Part shown: positions 43,815 to 53,365 of the stretch, piece after piece
Position numbering within the stretch: the stretch's first letter is position 1
Layout: each line of letters starts with the position of its first letter
From: JAQVEM01 sp964556165
Lineage (GTDB): Bacteria > Actinomycetota > Humimicrobiia > Humimicrobiales > Humimicrobiaceae
Direction of reading: 5' to 3'
DNA length: 64,000 nucleotides
Assembly: GCA_964556165.1 (NCBI GenBank)
Contig: CAZKVH010000001.1
Location: forward strand, 62,001 to 126,000
Position numbers and translations under genes: made by a program
The notes under the pieces: model-generated
Database searches by the model: none
Told to the model about the DNA's origin: nothing
The model's input: the letters and a program-made list of their open reading frames with translations, nothing else

Positions 43815-45986
43815 ATGATGGAAACCCGGAGCAACAAAATAAAAGGTGTTCTGGAAAAGATTATTTTCAAGAACTCCGAGACCGGATTTATGGTCGGTAG
43901 AATAAGAGCAGAAGATAATAATATGATAACTGTTGTGGGCAATGCATTTGAACTTCAATGTGGTGAAAGCCTGGAAGTAACCGGTAAGTGGGTTTTGAAT
44001 AAGAATTATGGAGAGCAATTTGAGATTGAAAATATCAAAACTATTGAGCCGAATACAATATCAGGGATACAGAGTTACCTGGGTTCCGGTCTGATAAAGG
44101 GAGTAGGTCCTGTTACAGCTGAGAGAATAGTTTCTCATTTCAAACTCGACACGTTAAAGGTACTGGACAATAAGCCAGAAAGATTGAAAGAAATAGGCGG
44201 CATTGGTAAAAAGAAAATAGACCTGATAAAAAAGTCCTGGGAAAAGCATAGAAATATAAGGGATGTTATGATATTTATGCAATCTGTGGGAATAGGGCAT
44301 GCTTATTCAATGAAAATATATAATAAATATGGAGATAATTCTATTAGCATTATTAAATCTAACCCGTACAGGCTTTCAGAAGATATATTCGGAATTGGTT
44401 TTAAGACTTCGGACAAAATAGCTTTGAGGACAGGAATAAAAAAGGATTCAATTTTTAGAATTAAGGCAGGAATTATCTATATATTGAAAGGAGCAGAAGA
44501 TTCCGGTAACTGTTATTACCCATACCATGAGCTAAGAGAATTAGCGGAAGGCTTTCTTGATACGGAGGTTACGGGGGTAAGTGGTGCTTTGGCAGAACTG
44601 GAAAAGGAAGGCAAAATAAAAATTGTAAGGGATGATGAGGATAAAGTATATCTTACAGGCACTTACGATGCTGAAAAATATGTTAGTGGAAAAATTATTG
44701 AGATACTAAATAGTGATAGTACATTAGATGTAAGAAGCGACAGGAGAGAAAGTATATCTAACTTAATAAAACTATTATCAAAAGAAGAAAATATTGAATT
44801 AGATTATATTCAGGAAAAAGCCATAGAAAAAGCTTTAACTGAAAAGATGCTTGTTATAACTGGCAGCCCCGGTACGGGTAAAAGCACCATACTGAATATT
44901 ATTATAAAAATTTTTGAAAGATTAAATGAAAGCGTTGTGCTGGGTGCTCCAACGGGGAGAGCATCAAAAAGGTTGTGTGAAACTACGGGTAAAGAAGCTA
45001 AAACAATACACAGACTTTTAAATTATAATCCAAAATTAAACAAATTTCTTAAAAATGAAAAGGAAACAGTCAATGCAGACGTCGTGATAATTGACGAAGC
45101 TTCAATGATTGATATAAGGTTGATGAAGAGCCTGTTAGCTGCTGTAAGACCGGAAACGAAAATTATTTTCGTGGGTGATGTTGACCAGCTTCCTTCGGTA
45201 GGACCTGGTAATGTTCTGGGTGATATAATTTCTTCAGATGTTGTACCTGTAATTGAACTTAAAAAGATATACAGGCAGGAAAGCGAGAGTCTGATAATAT
45301 ATAATGCTCATAAGGTAAGAGATGGGGAGTTCCCATTTATTGGAAAACCAAAAAATAATGATTTTTTCTTTATAGAAAAAAATGATCCCGAGGAAGTGGT
45401 TGGACTGATATTGGATTTATTGACTAAAAGAATACCGGGAAGTTTTAATTATGACCCGGTATATGATATTCAGGTTCTTGTACCCACTAATAAAGGCGTT
45501 GTTGGGGTAAATAATTTAAATTACAGGATTCAGGAAGTACTGAATCCTAACAATAAGAAAATCATGAAAGGACCTGTGGAATTAAGGTTAAATGATAAAG
45601 TTATACAATTAAAAAATAATTACGAAAAGGATATTTATAACGGAGATATCGGGATTATAAAAAAAGTAGATAAAGAAAGTGAAGAAATAAGTATAAGTTT
45701 TGATGGTAGAATAGTTAACTATAGTTTTTTTGAACTTGACGAGATTAATCTATCTTATGCTATATCCATTCATAAATCCCAGGGTTCAGAGTTTAAGTGT
45801 GTGATAATACCTCTTTTGACCTCTCATTATATGTTGCTGCAGAGAAATTTACTGTATACATCAATTACCAGGGCCAGGGAGCTTGTAGTAATTGTTGGAA
45901 GTAAAAAAGCTATAGGAATGGCAGTTAACAGAAACGTAGTCGAAAACCGTTATACAGGCCTGAAGGGCCTTTTAAAAGTTATTTGA
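43815..45986 (+). CDS. recD2: RecD2-like ATP-dependent DNA helicase
   Basis: A 5'-3' SF1B helicase that acts without RecBC in bacteria lacking that complex. The 723-residue protein has an N-terminal OB-like and helix-hairpin-helix region (residues ~75-205, GSGLIKGVGPVTAERI, LKEIGGIGKKKIDLI) and a helicase core with Walker A GSPGTGKST (~349-357), VVIIDEASMID, the Q/R motifs FVGDVDQLPSVGPGNVL and a C-terminal UvrD-like SF1 motif SYAISIHKSQGSEF. Start ATG 43815, with a second ATG directly after. A 14-base tandem repeat overlaps its stop. Confidence 0.95.
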   Translation: MMETRSNKIKGVLEKIIFKNSETGFMVGRIRAEDNNMITVVGNAFELQCGESLEVTGKWVLNKNYGEQFEIENIKTIEPNTISGIQSYLGSGLIKGVGPVTAERIVSHFKLDTLKVLDNKPERLKEIGGIGKKKIDLIKKSWEKHRNIRDVMIFMQSVGIGHAYSMKIYNKYGDNSISIIKSNPYRLSEDIFGIGFKTSDKIALRTGIKKDSIFRIKAGIIYILKGAEDSGNCYYPYHELRELAEGFLDTEVTGVSGALAELEKEGKIKIVRDDEDKVYLTGTYDAEKYVSGKIIEILNSDSTLDVRSDRRESISNLIKLLSKEENIELDYIQEKAIEKALTEKMLVITGSPGTGKSTILNIIIKIFERLNESVVLGAPTGRASKRLCETTGKEAKTIHRLLNYNPKLNKFLKNEKETVNADVVIIDEASMIDIRLMKSLLAAVRPETKIIFVGDVDQLPSVGPGNVLGDIISSDVVPVIELKKIYRQESESLIIYNAHKVRDGEFPFIGKPKNNDFFFIEKNDPEEVVGLILDLLTKRIPGSFNYDPVYDIQVLVPTNKGVVGVNNLNYRIQEVLNPNNKKIMKGPVELRLNDKVIQLKNNYEKDIYNGDIGIIKKVDKESEEISISFDGRIVNYSFFELDEINLSYAISIHKSQGSEFKCVIIPLLTSHYMLLQRNLLYTSITRARELVVIVGSKKAIGMAVNRNVVENRYTGLKGLLKVI

Positions 45987-46017
45987 TTCAAGTTATTTGG
46001 TTCAGGTTATTTGATTA
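45981..46017 (+). repeat. 14-base tandem repeat at the end of recD2
   Basis: ATTTGATTCAAGTT (45981-45994) and ATTTGGTTCAGGTT (45995-46008) are followed by a partial third copy ATTTGATTA (46009-46017). The two full units differ at 2 positions. The first contains the recD2 stop codon. No function is apparent. Confidence 0.6.
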
Positions 46018-46128
46018 TATTACTGATATTATCTGATGGATTTTGTTTTAATTTCCTCTATTTTTTTGATAACAATAATACGTTATTTAAAGGTTAAAAA
46101 TAATAACAGGGAAGGCTCTAAAGTCTGG

Positions 46129-46156
46129 TTGTATTTTTAAAAAAATGTGATATACT
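46129..46156 (+). promoter_or_regulatory. Promoter for nusA-infB operon
   Basis: TTGTAT at 46129-46134, a 16-base spacer and TATACT at 46151-46156. Transcription would start near 46163, upstream of the hairpin at 46184-46212. The 259-base gap 45987-46245 holds this promoter, the hairpin and no gene. Confidence 0.55.
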
Positions 46157-46183
46157 CTTATAGAAATTTTAATTTAAATAGTT

Positions 46184-46213
46184 AAAAATAGTGGGGAAGC
46201 CCCACTATTTTTT
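46184..46213 (+). terminator. Perfect hairpin with U-run in the nusA leader (attenuator candidate)
   Basis: AAAAATAGTGGGG (46184-46196) pairs without mismatch with CCCCACTATTTTT (46200-46212) around a 3-base loop. The T-run extends to 46213, making six T. This is the form of an intrinsic terminator and can work on both strands. It lies after the nusA promoter and 33 bases before the nusA start, so it would terminate nusA transcripts before the gene. Confidence 0.75.
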
Positions 46214-46245
46214 AGTTTTAATTCTGTTATAGGCGGGTGAGATAA

Positions 46246-47307
46246 TTGAACAGGAAGTTAATAACAGCACTGGTTGAATTAGAGAGAGAGAAAGGTATAA
46301 AACTGGACACTCTTATAGAGGCTCTAAGGATAGCCTTTGCTTCGGCATATAAAAAAAATTATAAGGTAGATTATGATTGCCGTGTAGATATAAATATGAA
46401 AACCGGTGAGATAAAGATATTTAGAATATTGCCCGAAAAAGAAGGCGAAAGTGAGGCAGGAGAAAACGAAGGCAAAAGCAATGAAGTCGAAGTTACTCCT
46501 GATAATTTTGGGAGGATAGCAGCGCAAACAGCCAAGCAGGTGATAAGACAGAGAATCAAGGAGGCAGAGCGCGAGGTTATGTACGAGGAATTTAAGGATA
46601 GACTTGGGGATATGGTAACGGGTATCGTACAGCAGAGCGATTCAAGATTCACTCTGGTAGATTTAGGTAAGGTAGAGGCATTGCTCCCTCAATATGAACA
46701 GGTGCCGGGGGAAAGATACAGGCATGGAGAGAGGATAAAATGTTATATTTCTGATGTAAGGAAGACAACGAAAGGTCCCCAGGTAATAGTTTCAAGAACG
46801 CATACTGGATTGATAAAAAGGCTTTTTGAGCTTGAAGTGCCGGAAATCTATGAGGGGATAGTAGAAATAAAAAGCATCGCAAGAGAAGCAGGGTACAGAA
46901 CTAAAATTGCAGTGAGCTCGAATGAAAAAAATGTGGACCCTGTTGGAGCGTGTGTTGGACCAAAAGGCTCGAGAGTAAAGATGGTTGTTGATGAATTAGG
47001 TGGGGAGAAAATAGATATAGTAGGTTATAGCGATGATATTGTAACATTCGTAAAAAATGCACTCAGCCCGGCCAGGGTTTTAAAAGTACTAACTGACGAA
47101 GAGAATAAATTTGCGCTTGTTGTGGTTTCGAACGACCAGCTTTCTCTGGCGATAGGGAGAGAGGGGCAGAATGCACGGCTGGCAGCGAAGTTAACAGGAT
47201 GGAAGATAGATGTGAAAAGCGAAAAGCAGTTTGAAGAAAGGCTTGATGAGGCAAGGAAAGAAAGGCTTAAAGTCAAAGAGGAAGATTCTGGAACTGATCA
47301 GCACTAA
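46246..47307 (+). CDS. nusA: Transcription factor NusA
   Basis: NusA controls pausing, termination and antitermination by RNA polymerase. The 353-residue protein has the N-terminal RNAP-binding domain (LVELEREKGIKLDTLIEALRIAFASAYKK), an S1 domain (~residues 125-200, TGIVQQSDSRFTLVDLGKVEALLP) and two KH domains, the first with DPVGACVGPKGSRV and the second with LAIGREGQNARLAAKLTGW. A short Lys/Glu tail replaces any AR repeats. TTG start with GGGTGA upstream. The usual neighbours rimP (before) and ylxR (after) are missing. Confidence 0.96.
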   Translation: MNRKLITALVELEREKGIKLDTLIEALRIAFASAYKKNYKVDYDCRVDINMKTGEIKIFRILPEKEGESEAGENEGKSNEVEVTPDNFGRIAAQTAKQVIRQRIKEAEREVMYEEFKDRLGDMVTGIVQQSDSRFTLVDLGKVEALLPQYEQVPGERYRHGERIKCYISDVRKTTKGPQVIVSRTHTGLIKRLFELEVPEIYEGIVEIKSIAREAGYRTKIAVSSNEKNVDPVGACVGPKGSRVKMVVDELGGEKIDIVGYSDDIVTFVKNALSPARVLKVLTDEENKFALVVVSNDQLSLAIGREGQNARLAAKLTGWKIDVKSEKQFEERLDEARKERLKVKEEDSGTDQH

Positions 47308-47382
47308 CAGGGGAATTCTCAATGAGCTGGTATTGGTTTATTTTATTTAGAGTTATTTAAAATTGCATATAAAATCAATGGT

Positions 47383-49791
47383 ATGAACGAAGAGAATATT
47401 AAGAAAAAAAGCATTAAGAAAACTAATAAAGAGGCTAAGCCGGTTAAAATAAAAGGCAAAAAATCGGCTGATAAGTCCATGCAACTGAAGGTTGTTAAAA
47501 AAAAGGCAGGAGTTGCAGGAAAGGGGCTGGCAAAGAAAGTTGATGATGGAAGAGTAAAGAGAGAAAAAGCCGGTAGAGAGAAGAATGAGGTAAAGCGCAG
47601 TATGGACAATAAGGAACAGCCGAAAATCATTAAAAAAGAATCAAAAGCTACAGAGAAGAAGAAAAGCCTTAAAAAAACTGATTCAAAGTCTATAAATAAG
47701 TTAGAAAGCAAGGATACAGTTATAAAAAAGATTAAGACCGATTCTAAGAAAGGCGTAAATAAAAAACCCCGGGTTAAGACAGCAAGGGCTGTAGTAGATA
47801 ATAAAAAAATTGAAATTGAAGAGAAGAGCAAAAAAAAGCTGGAGGATGAGCAGAAGGCTAAAACCGGCTGGGAAGAAGAAAAAAAACAGAGTATAAAAAG
47901 TGTTATTGAAAAAGAACTCGACAAGGAAGAAAAGGAAGGACGATTAAGATTAAAAGTAAAGCATGAAAGACCCAGACCGGCAGATAAATTGGGTAAGAAA
48001 GAAACCCGGAAAACTAAAAGTGGGGTTTTGAAAGAAGGATTAAGAAAAAGACCCGAGATAAAGAAAATAGTTGAAATTTCCGAGGGAATAACGATAAAGA
48101 AACTCTCAGAAAAAATAAATGTTCATTCGTCTGAGATTTTAAAGTTGTTGTTTGATATGGGCGAGACTATTAATATAAATCAATCTCTTAGCAAGGATTT
48201 AATAGAATTTATATCTCATGAGTATAATTTTAAATATCGTATTATAGGTTTTGAAGAGAAGCTGGATGAGATTTACAAAGATGAAAAGGAAAATTTAGAG
48301 CCAAGAGCTCCAATTGTTACTGTTATGGGCCACGTGGACCATGGTAAGACGACACTTCTTGATGTTATCAGAAAAACAAGTGTTGCAACGAGCGAGCAGG
48401 GCGGAATAACCCAGCGTATAGGTGCCTACCAGATCGAATACAGGGGAAGAAAAATTACTTTTATAGATACACCCGGGCATGAAGCATTTACTTCCATAAG
48501 AGCGAGAGGTGCAAAAGTAACAGATATCGCAGTAATTGTTGTTGCAGCTGATGATGGTATAATGCCACAAACAATAGAGGCGATAAACCATGCCAAGGAC
48601 GCAGGTGTTTCAATTATAATTGCCATAAACAAAATAGATCTTCCAAATGCAGACCCTGAAAAAATAAAAAAGGGTCTTACTGAATATAATCTTGTTCCTG
48701 AAGAATGGGGCGGAGATACTGTTTGCATAGAAATTTCCGCTAAGAAAAAGATTAATCTGGATGAGTTCCTGGAAATGATTTTACTTGTCGCAGATTTGAA
48801 TGAAATAAAAGGTAACCCGGATGCAGGGGGAACAGGGATAATAATTGAATCAAGATTGGACAGGGGACTTGGTCCTGTTGGGACTGTTATAGTAAAGAGG
48901 GGCAAGTTAAAAGTAGGTGATCCATTTATTGCAGGAGATTCTTTTGGAAAGATAAGATCGATAAGAGATGAAAATGGCGGAGCGCTTAGAGAAGCAATTT
49001 TATCACAGCCAGTTGAGATTGTAGGATTTCCAGTGGTACCAAAGGCAGGAGATAAACTTTTTATAGTAAGTGATGAAAAGGCTGCCAAGGGATTATTACA
49101 GAAAAAAGACTATGATAGAAAGATGATGAAGATTGCCAATTCAAGAAGAAGCCTTACGCTGGAAGAGTTATCAGAGCTATCAAAAGAAAATGAGATTAAA
49201 AAGTTAAAAATAGTGCTGAAAGCAGATTCTGAAGGCTCAATGGATGCGGTTGAGAAATCTTTAAATGAAATAAAAGAAGAGCAGATAAAGATTGACATAA
49301 TACATAAAGCAGTGGGTGCTATAACTGATAGCGACGTTATGCTTGCAGCTGCGTCAAACGCAATCGTAGTTGGCTTTGGCGTTTCGTTGAATAAGAGTGC
49401 TGATATTTTATATAAAAGAGAAGGTGTGGAAGTAAGGACTTATGATATTATATATAAATTAATTGATGATATTACTCTTGCTTTTAAAGGTTTATTAAAA
49501 CCCGAGGTTAAGAAAATTTCTAAAGGGAAAGCTGAGATAAGAGAGTTATTCAAGCTACCTAAAGTTGGAGTGATTGCAGGCTCTTATATACTTGAAGGTG
49601 AAGTTGAAAGAGGTAACCTGGTAAAGGTAACAAGAGAAGGAAAAGTAATTTATGAGGGAAGAGTAGAAACCCTTCACCGTTTTAAGGAGGATGTTAAAAA
49701 GGTAACCTCAGGATATGAATGTGGTATAAGGCTGGATAATTTTCAGGATTTTATTGCTGGAGATTTACTGGAGTTCTTTGAAGAAAAATAA
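47383..49791 (+). CDS. infB: Translation initiation factor IF-2
   Basis: IF-2 brings fMet-tRNA to the 30S and drives subunit joining. The first ~200 residues are low-complexity, dominated by Lys and Glu, with long KK/EK runs. Then come an IF2-N-type domain (~residues 235-285), the G domain (VTVMGHVDHGKTTLLD at ~311, DTPGHEAF, NKIDLP) and the translation-factor C domains. 802 residues, ordinary for a Gram-positive-like IF-2. ATG start. Standard nusA-infB-rbfA order, 75 bases after nusA. Confidence 0.97.
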   Translation: MNEENIKKKSIKKTNKEAKPVKIKGKKSADKSMQLKVVKKKAGVAGKGLAKKVDDGRVKREKAGREKNEVKRSMDNKEQPKIIKKESKATEKKKSLKKTDSKSINKLESKDTVIKKIKTDSKKGVNKKPRVKTARAVVDNKKIEIEEKSKKKLEDEQKAKTGWEEEKKQSIKSVIEKELDKEEKEGRLRLKVKHERPRPADKLGKKETRKTKSGVLKEGLRKRPEIKKIVEISEGITIKKLSEKINVHSSEILKLLFDMGETININQSLSKDLIEFISHEYNFKYRIIGFEEKLDEIYKDEKENLEPRAPIVTVMGHVDHGKTTLLDVIRKTSVATSEQGGITQRIGAYQIEYRGRKITFIDTPGHEAFTSIRARGAKVTDIAVIVVAADDGIMPQTIEAINHAKDAGVSIIIAINKIDLPNADPEKIKKGLTEYNLVPEEWGGDTVCIEISAKKKINLDEFLEMILLVADLNEIKGNPDAGGTGIIIESRLDRGLGPVGTVIVKRGKLKVGDPFIAGDSFGKIRSIRDENGGALREAILSQPVEIVGFPVVPKAGDKLFIVSDEKAAKGLLQKKDYDRKMMKIANSRRSLTLEELSELSKENEIKKLKIVLKADSEGSMDAVEKSLNEIKEEQIKIDIIHKAVGAITDSDVMLAAASNAIVVGFGVSLNKSADILYKREGVEVRTYDIIYKLIDDITLAFKGLLKPEVKKISKGKAEIRELFKLPKVGVIAGSYILEGEVERGNLVKVTREGKVIYEGRVETLHRFKEDVKKVTSGYECGIRLDNFQDFIAGDLLEFFEEK

Positions 49792-49827
49792 AACCGTTCA
49801 ATATAGAGCAAGCATATGGTGATCGTG

Positions 49828-50169
49828 ATGAACAGAATTAGAAAAGCGGAGATAGATTTAAAAAGGGAAATAAGTTTCATAATTAACGCAAAAACAAACG
49901 ACCCGAGAATTGGATTTATAACGATAACTGACACGAAATTGTCTGTTGATTTCAAATGGCTGGATGTTTTTGTAAGTATCATGGGTAATAAGGATGAAGT
50001 AGAGAAGAGTCTTGAGGGCTTAAGACACAGTAGTGGATTTATAAAGAAAAATCTACAGAAGAGGTTAAGGTTAAGAAATATGCCCAGCATAAGGTTCTTG
50101 CTTGATAGGTCTGTTAGTAATGGTATGAGAATATCTACAATATTGGAAAAATTGATTAAAAATGAATAG
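49828..50169 (+). CDS. rbfA: Ribosome-binding factor A
   Basis: RbfA is a cold-shock-related factor that matures the 16S 5' region. The protein has the KH-type RbfA pattern: RKAEIDLKREISFIIN at the start, DPRIGFITITDTKLSVDFKWLDVFVS, and later RNMPSIRFLLDRSV. I favour ATG 49828 (113 residues) because it gives the normal N-terminus. An in-frame ATG at 49816 adds four residues. Neither has a strong Shine-Dalgarno. Located between infB and the DHH gene, as usual. Confidence 0.93.
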   Translation: MNRIRKAEIDLKREISFIINAKTNDPRIGFITITDTKLSVDFKWLDVFVSIMGNKDEVEKSLEGLRHSSGFIKKNLQKRLRLRNMPSIRFLLDRSVSNGMRISTILEKLIKNE

Positions 50170-50188
50170 CTTTAGGCAGGTAATATAA

Positions 50189-51178
50189 TTGGAAGATATG
50201 CAGAATCTGTACAGTCAGGTTTCAGAGATTATAAATAAAAATAACAATTTTTTTATTATAACCCATGCTTATCCGGACGGGGATTCAATGGGTTCCCAGG
50301 TAGCTTTGTACCATCTTTTAACATTACTTAAAAAAAATGTAGTAGCATTAATCAACAGTGAAATTCCCTATCAATACAGTTTCCTGCCATACTATAATGA
50401 TATAAAGACTGACCCTGATATAATAAAAAAATCAGGAAATAACTACGTATATTTCTGCCTTGATTGTGCTGATGAGAACAGAATGAATGTTAATTTTGGT
50501 GAAATAAAAGCTTCCGCTCTGCATGTGATAAATATTGATCATCATTATGATAATACCAATTTTGGTAATATAAATATTGTTGATTCAAGTAAGTCAGCAA
50601 CTGCAGAAATTTTGTATGATTTTATATTCAATTATTACAGAGAATTAATTGACAGTAAGATAGCTATGGGAATTTATGTTGGTATACTGACCGATACAGG
50701 TAATTTTCAGTATAGCAATACAAATTACTCGGTTCATAAGGTAGCAAGCGAACTGCTAAAATTCAATCTGAAGCCTTCTGATATTCATAAGCGTATATAT
50801 GAGAGTGAACCTCTGGCAAGATTTAAATTAATCAAGATGGTTCTTGAGAGGATTAGATATATAGATTCTTATGGGTTAATATATTCTTATGTTTTACAGA
50901 AAGATTTTAAAAAGCTGGATCTACCTTTTTCTGCCCAGGATGGTTTGATTAATCTCTTAAGAAGTGCTGAAAAGGTTAAGATCGCGGCTTTAATAAAACA
51001 GGCCGAAGGCAAATCTTTTAGAGTAAGCCTGCGTACCTCTGATAGCAGCATAAATCTAATTGAAATCGCATCGAATTTCAATGGTGGGGGTCACAAGATG
51101 GCTGCAGCTTATTCAGATAGCGGAGATCTGGGGGCTGTAATAAGAAAATTGATATCAGCAGTAAAAAAAATAACATAA
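50189..51178 (+). CDS. nrnA: DHH-family oligoribonuclease / pAp phosphatase NrnA-like
   Basis: NrnA degrades short RNAs and dephosphorylates pAp. The 329-residue protein shows HAYPDGDSMGSQ (metal-binding Asp), the DHH motif in NIDHHYDNTNFG, GILTDTGNFQYSNT and the C-terminal DHHA1 domain with NGGGHKMAAAYS. All metal ligands are retained. TTG start behind AGGCAGG. Its place between rbfA and truB is typical of Gram-positive and actinobacterial genomes. Confidence 0.93.
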   Translation: MEDMQNLYSQVSEIINKNNNFFIITHAYPDGDSMGSQVALYHLLTLLKKNVVALINSEIPYQYSFLPYYNDIKTDPDIIKKSGNNYVYFCLDCADENRMNVNFGEIKASALHVINIDHHYDNTNFGNINIVDSSKSATAEILYDFIFNYYRELIDSKIAMGIYVGILTDTGNFQYSNTNYSVHKVASELLKFNLKPSDIHKRIYESEPLARFKLIKMVLERIRYIDSYGLIYSYVLQKDFKKLDLPFSAQDGLINLLRSAEKVKIAALIKQAEGKSFRVSLRTSDSSINLIEIASNFNGGGHKMAAAYSDSGDLGAVIRKLISAVKKIT

Positions 51179-51181
51179 AAC

Positions 51182-52164
51182 ATGAAAAATAATATTAAAT
51201 ATGAGTTATTGGTTAATTTTAATGGTGTGCTATTAATAAATAAGCCACAGGGTATAACCTCTTATGAGATAATAAAGAAGATAAAGAAAGTTTTTTTTTA
51301 AGAAAGATTGGACATGCAGGGACACTGGATCCAGAAGCGGAAGGTCTGCTTGTAATCTTGCTAAATAAAGCCACAAAGTTATTTGACTATTTTTTAACTT
51401 TGAATAAAAAGTATATTGCCGGGATAAAGCTTGGAGTGGTTACTGATACACGGGATTTAAGCGGAAGGGTTTTATTTACTAGAAGGGTTAGGGGCCTGAG
51501 TTATAAAAAAGTATTGATGTCTCTTGATAAATTTAAAGGTGAAATTGAACAGGTACCCCCGGCATATTCTTCGGTAAAATACAGGGGAAGACCTTCTTAT
51601 GTTTATGCAAGAAAAGGACAGAATATAGATTTAAAACCTAAAAAAGTAAATATCTATAATCTGGAATTAATTTCACTGGAAGGCAGTATGCTTACTATAA
51701 AGGTGGAGTGTGGCTCGGGTACTTATGTAAGATCTCTTGCTTATGATATTGGAGACGAGCTGGGTGTTGGAGCTTCAGTAAAAAGTCTGAAGAGGATAAC
51801 TGTAGGCGACTATAAACTGGAAGACAGTATTAATATAGATGAATTATTAAAAGAAGGAATAAGTGAGAGTTGTCTGGATTCCAGCTCATATATAATATCA
51901 ATTGAGAGAATGCTTGAAGGAAATAAGAGTATCTGTATAAGTGATGAATTTAAATCTCAAATCTCAAGCGGTAGTCCTGTTAAAATCAGGATGCTTGGAA
52001 AACAGGAAATTAAGGAATTTGGGTCATTTAAAAAAGGCACTTTTGTAAAAATAATAGATAGTAAAGAAAATCTATTGGCTGTTCACAGAATTTTAAGTGA
52101 TGAATTATCAGTTGATATTGGTGGCAAAGATTTAAAATTGACTGAAAGTATTTTAATTTTATAA
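51182..52164 (+). CDS. truB: tRNA pseudouridine-55 synthase TruB, frame broken at a T run
   Basis: TruB makes pseudouridine 55 in tRNA. From ATG 51182 the frame reads MKNNIKYELLVNFNGVLLIN and on to a TAA at 51299-51301, just after nine T (51291-51299). In the -1 frame the protein continues as IGHAGTLDPEAEGLLVILL with the catalytic Asp in GTLDP, through to the stop at 52164. One extra T would restore an uninterrupted, normal-length TruB (327 residues). The broken form gives 39 residues plus a start-less remainder. Whether this is a sequencing error, a real break or slippage rescue is open. Confidence 0.85.
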
Positions 52165-52221
52165 TAGATGCCTGGTTGAGTGACATTTTATGGATATTAA
52201 ATTTTAGAATTTTAAGGAGAG

Positions 52222-53199
52222 GTGCTGACGGAGTTGTCGGAATTACTGGAGTTTGGAAAAGTAAACGAGGAATATTTCAGGTTTTTGAAACCGGTAGTGG
52301 TAATTGGGTTTTTTGATGGGGTACATCTGGGACATAAGAAAATTATAGAAGCCTGTGTGAGCAGGGCAGAACGATTAAAGGGCGTCAGCACGGTTCTAAC
52401 TTTTGATAACCCGCCTATAAATACAATAAAAAATCGTATGTATAAAAGGCTGATAATTTCTTATGAAGAAAAGATTAAGATAATTAATGATTTAAATATT
52501 GATTATATTGTTACTGTAAGAAACGGCTCTGATTTTTTAAAATTATCTCCCGAAAGTTTTTGCAGTGATGTTCTTGTAAAAAAGCTACATGTTAAAGAAA
52601 TTTTTGTGGGAGATGATTTTCGTTTTGGATTTAAAGCTGAAGGAAATATTAAATTCTTAAAGGATTTTTTTAAACCTTATAGAGTGAAGGTTAATGTAAT
52701 GCCGCTTGTAAAAGTAAAAAATGAAATAGTGTCAAGCACAAATATAAGGAAATACTATTCTGAAGGAAAAATCAAAAAAATAGCCACTCTGCTGGGAAGG
52801 AACCCACAGATTGAAGGGGTAGTCGTAAAATCATCAGGAAGGGGTAGAAAGCTCGGATTCCCAACAGCAAATATAGATGTATGCGGGATTTTTGTGACCC
52901 CACGGGATGGGGTTTATCTTGGAAGGGTTATGGTTGATTATAAGCATGAATTAATACCTTCTATAATAAATATAGGAAGCAACCCTACTTTTAAAGGCGG
53001 AAAAAGGTGGATTGAAACATACTTACTTAATTTTGATGAAAATATTTACGGAAAGAAGATAAAAATTACTTTCCTGGAAAGATTGAGAAATGAAATTTCA
53101 TTTAAAAGTAAAGACAAGCTAATAAGCCAGATGGTTGCAGATCTTAATTATGCCAATAAATACTTTAGAATCAAAGTAAATAATGACAAAAATGATTAG
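52222..53199 (+). CDS. ribF: Bifunctional riboflavin kinase / FMN adenylyltransferase
   Basis: RibF converts riboflavin to FMN and then FAD. The N-terminal nucleotidyltransferase part shows VIGFFDGVHLGHKKII (residues ~28-43) and LTFDNPP, and the C-terminal flavokinase barrel shows GRGRKLGFPTANI (~residues 203-215) and GVYLG. The start is uncertain: GTG 52222 abuts the AAGGAGAGG (52214-52222), CTG 52225 and TTG 52234 lie downstream in frame. The 57 bases before it leave no room for an FMN riboswitch. Confidence 0.94.
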   Translation: MLTELSELLEFGKVNEEYFRFLKPVVVIGFFDGVHLGHKKIIEACVSRAERLKGVSTVLTFDNPPINTIKNRMYKRLIISYEEKIKIINDLNIDYIVTVRNGSDFLKLSPESFCSDVLVKKLHVKEIFVGDDFRFGFKAEGNIKFLKDFFKPYRVKVNVMPLVKVKNEIVSSTNIRKYYSEGKIKKIATLLGRNPQIEGVVVKSSGRGRKLGFPTANIDVCGIFVTPRDGVYLGRVMVDYKHELIPSIINIGSNPTFKGGKRWIETYLLNFDENIYGKKIKITFLERLRNEISFKSKDKLISQMVADLNYANKYFRIKVNNDKND

Positions 53200-53306
53200 T
53201 TCTATATTTATTGATTGAAAATTACCGGGTTGAATAACTCCTGGTAGCTTTCTGCTTTAAGAAGTGTTCATTCTCATTATTAAGTAGAATACTGAGTTAA
53301 GATAAA

Positions 53307-53335
53307 TTGTAATTAGTATATAGTTATGGTAAATT
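53307..53335 (+). promoter_or_regulatory. Candidate promoter for rpsO-pnp
   Basis: TTGTAA at 53307-53312, a 17-base spacer and TAAATT at 53330-53335 with TG one base upstream. It is a weaker match than the others. The gap 53200-53365 also contains a 6-base-pair hairpin (53232-53255 region) without a T-run, so there is no clear terminator after ribF. Confidence 0.35.
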
Positions 53336-53365
53336 ATAGTACGAGTGTTTTAGGAGGTGAATGAT

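Noticed and set aside
47343..47924. 193-codon minus-strand frame rich in Phe/Leu/Ser
   Set aside because: It is the complement of the Lys/Glu-rich low-complexity N-terminus of IF-2; the apparent hydrophobic protein is an artefact of AAA/GAA codons read backwards.
48426..49088. 220-codon open frame on the minus strand inside infB
   Set aside because: It mirrors the well-conserved G-domain region of infB, has no family resemblance, and its composition (Ser/Ile/Pro-rich) is that of an antisense shadow.
52165..52221. FMN riboswitch before ribF
   Set aside because: The 57-base gap is too short and lacks the conserved segments.
53222..53260. Terminator after ribF
   Set aside because: ACCGGG and CCTGGT can pair (6 bp with one wobble) but no T-run follows; the structure is weak and was not listed as a terminator.
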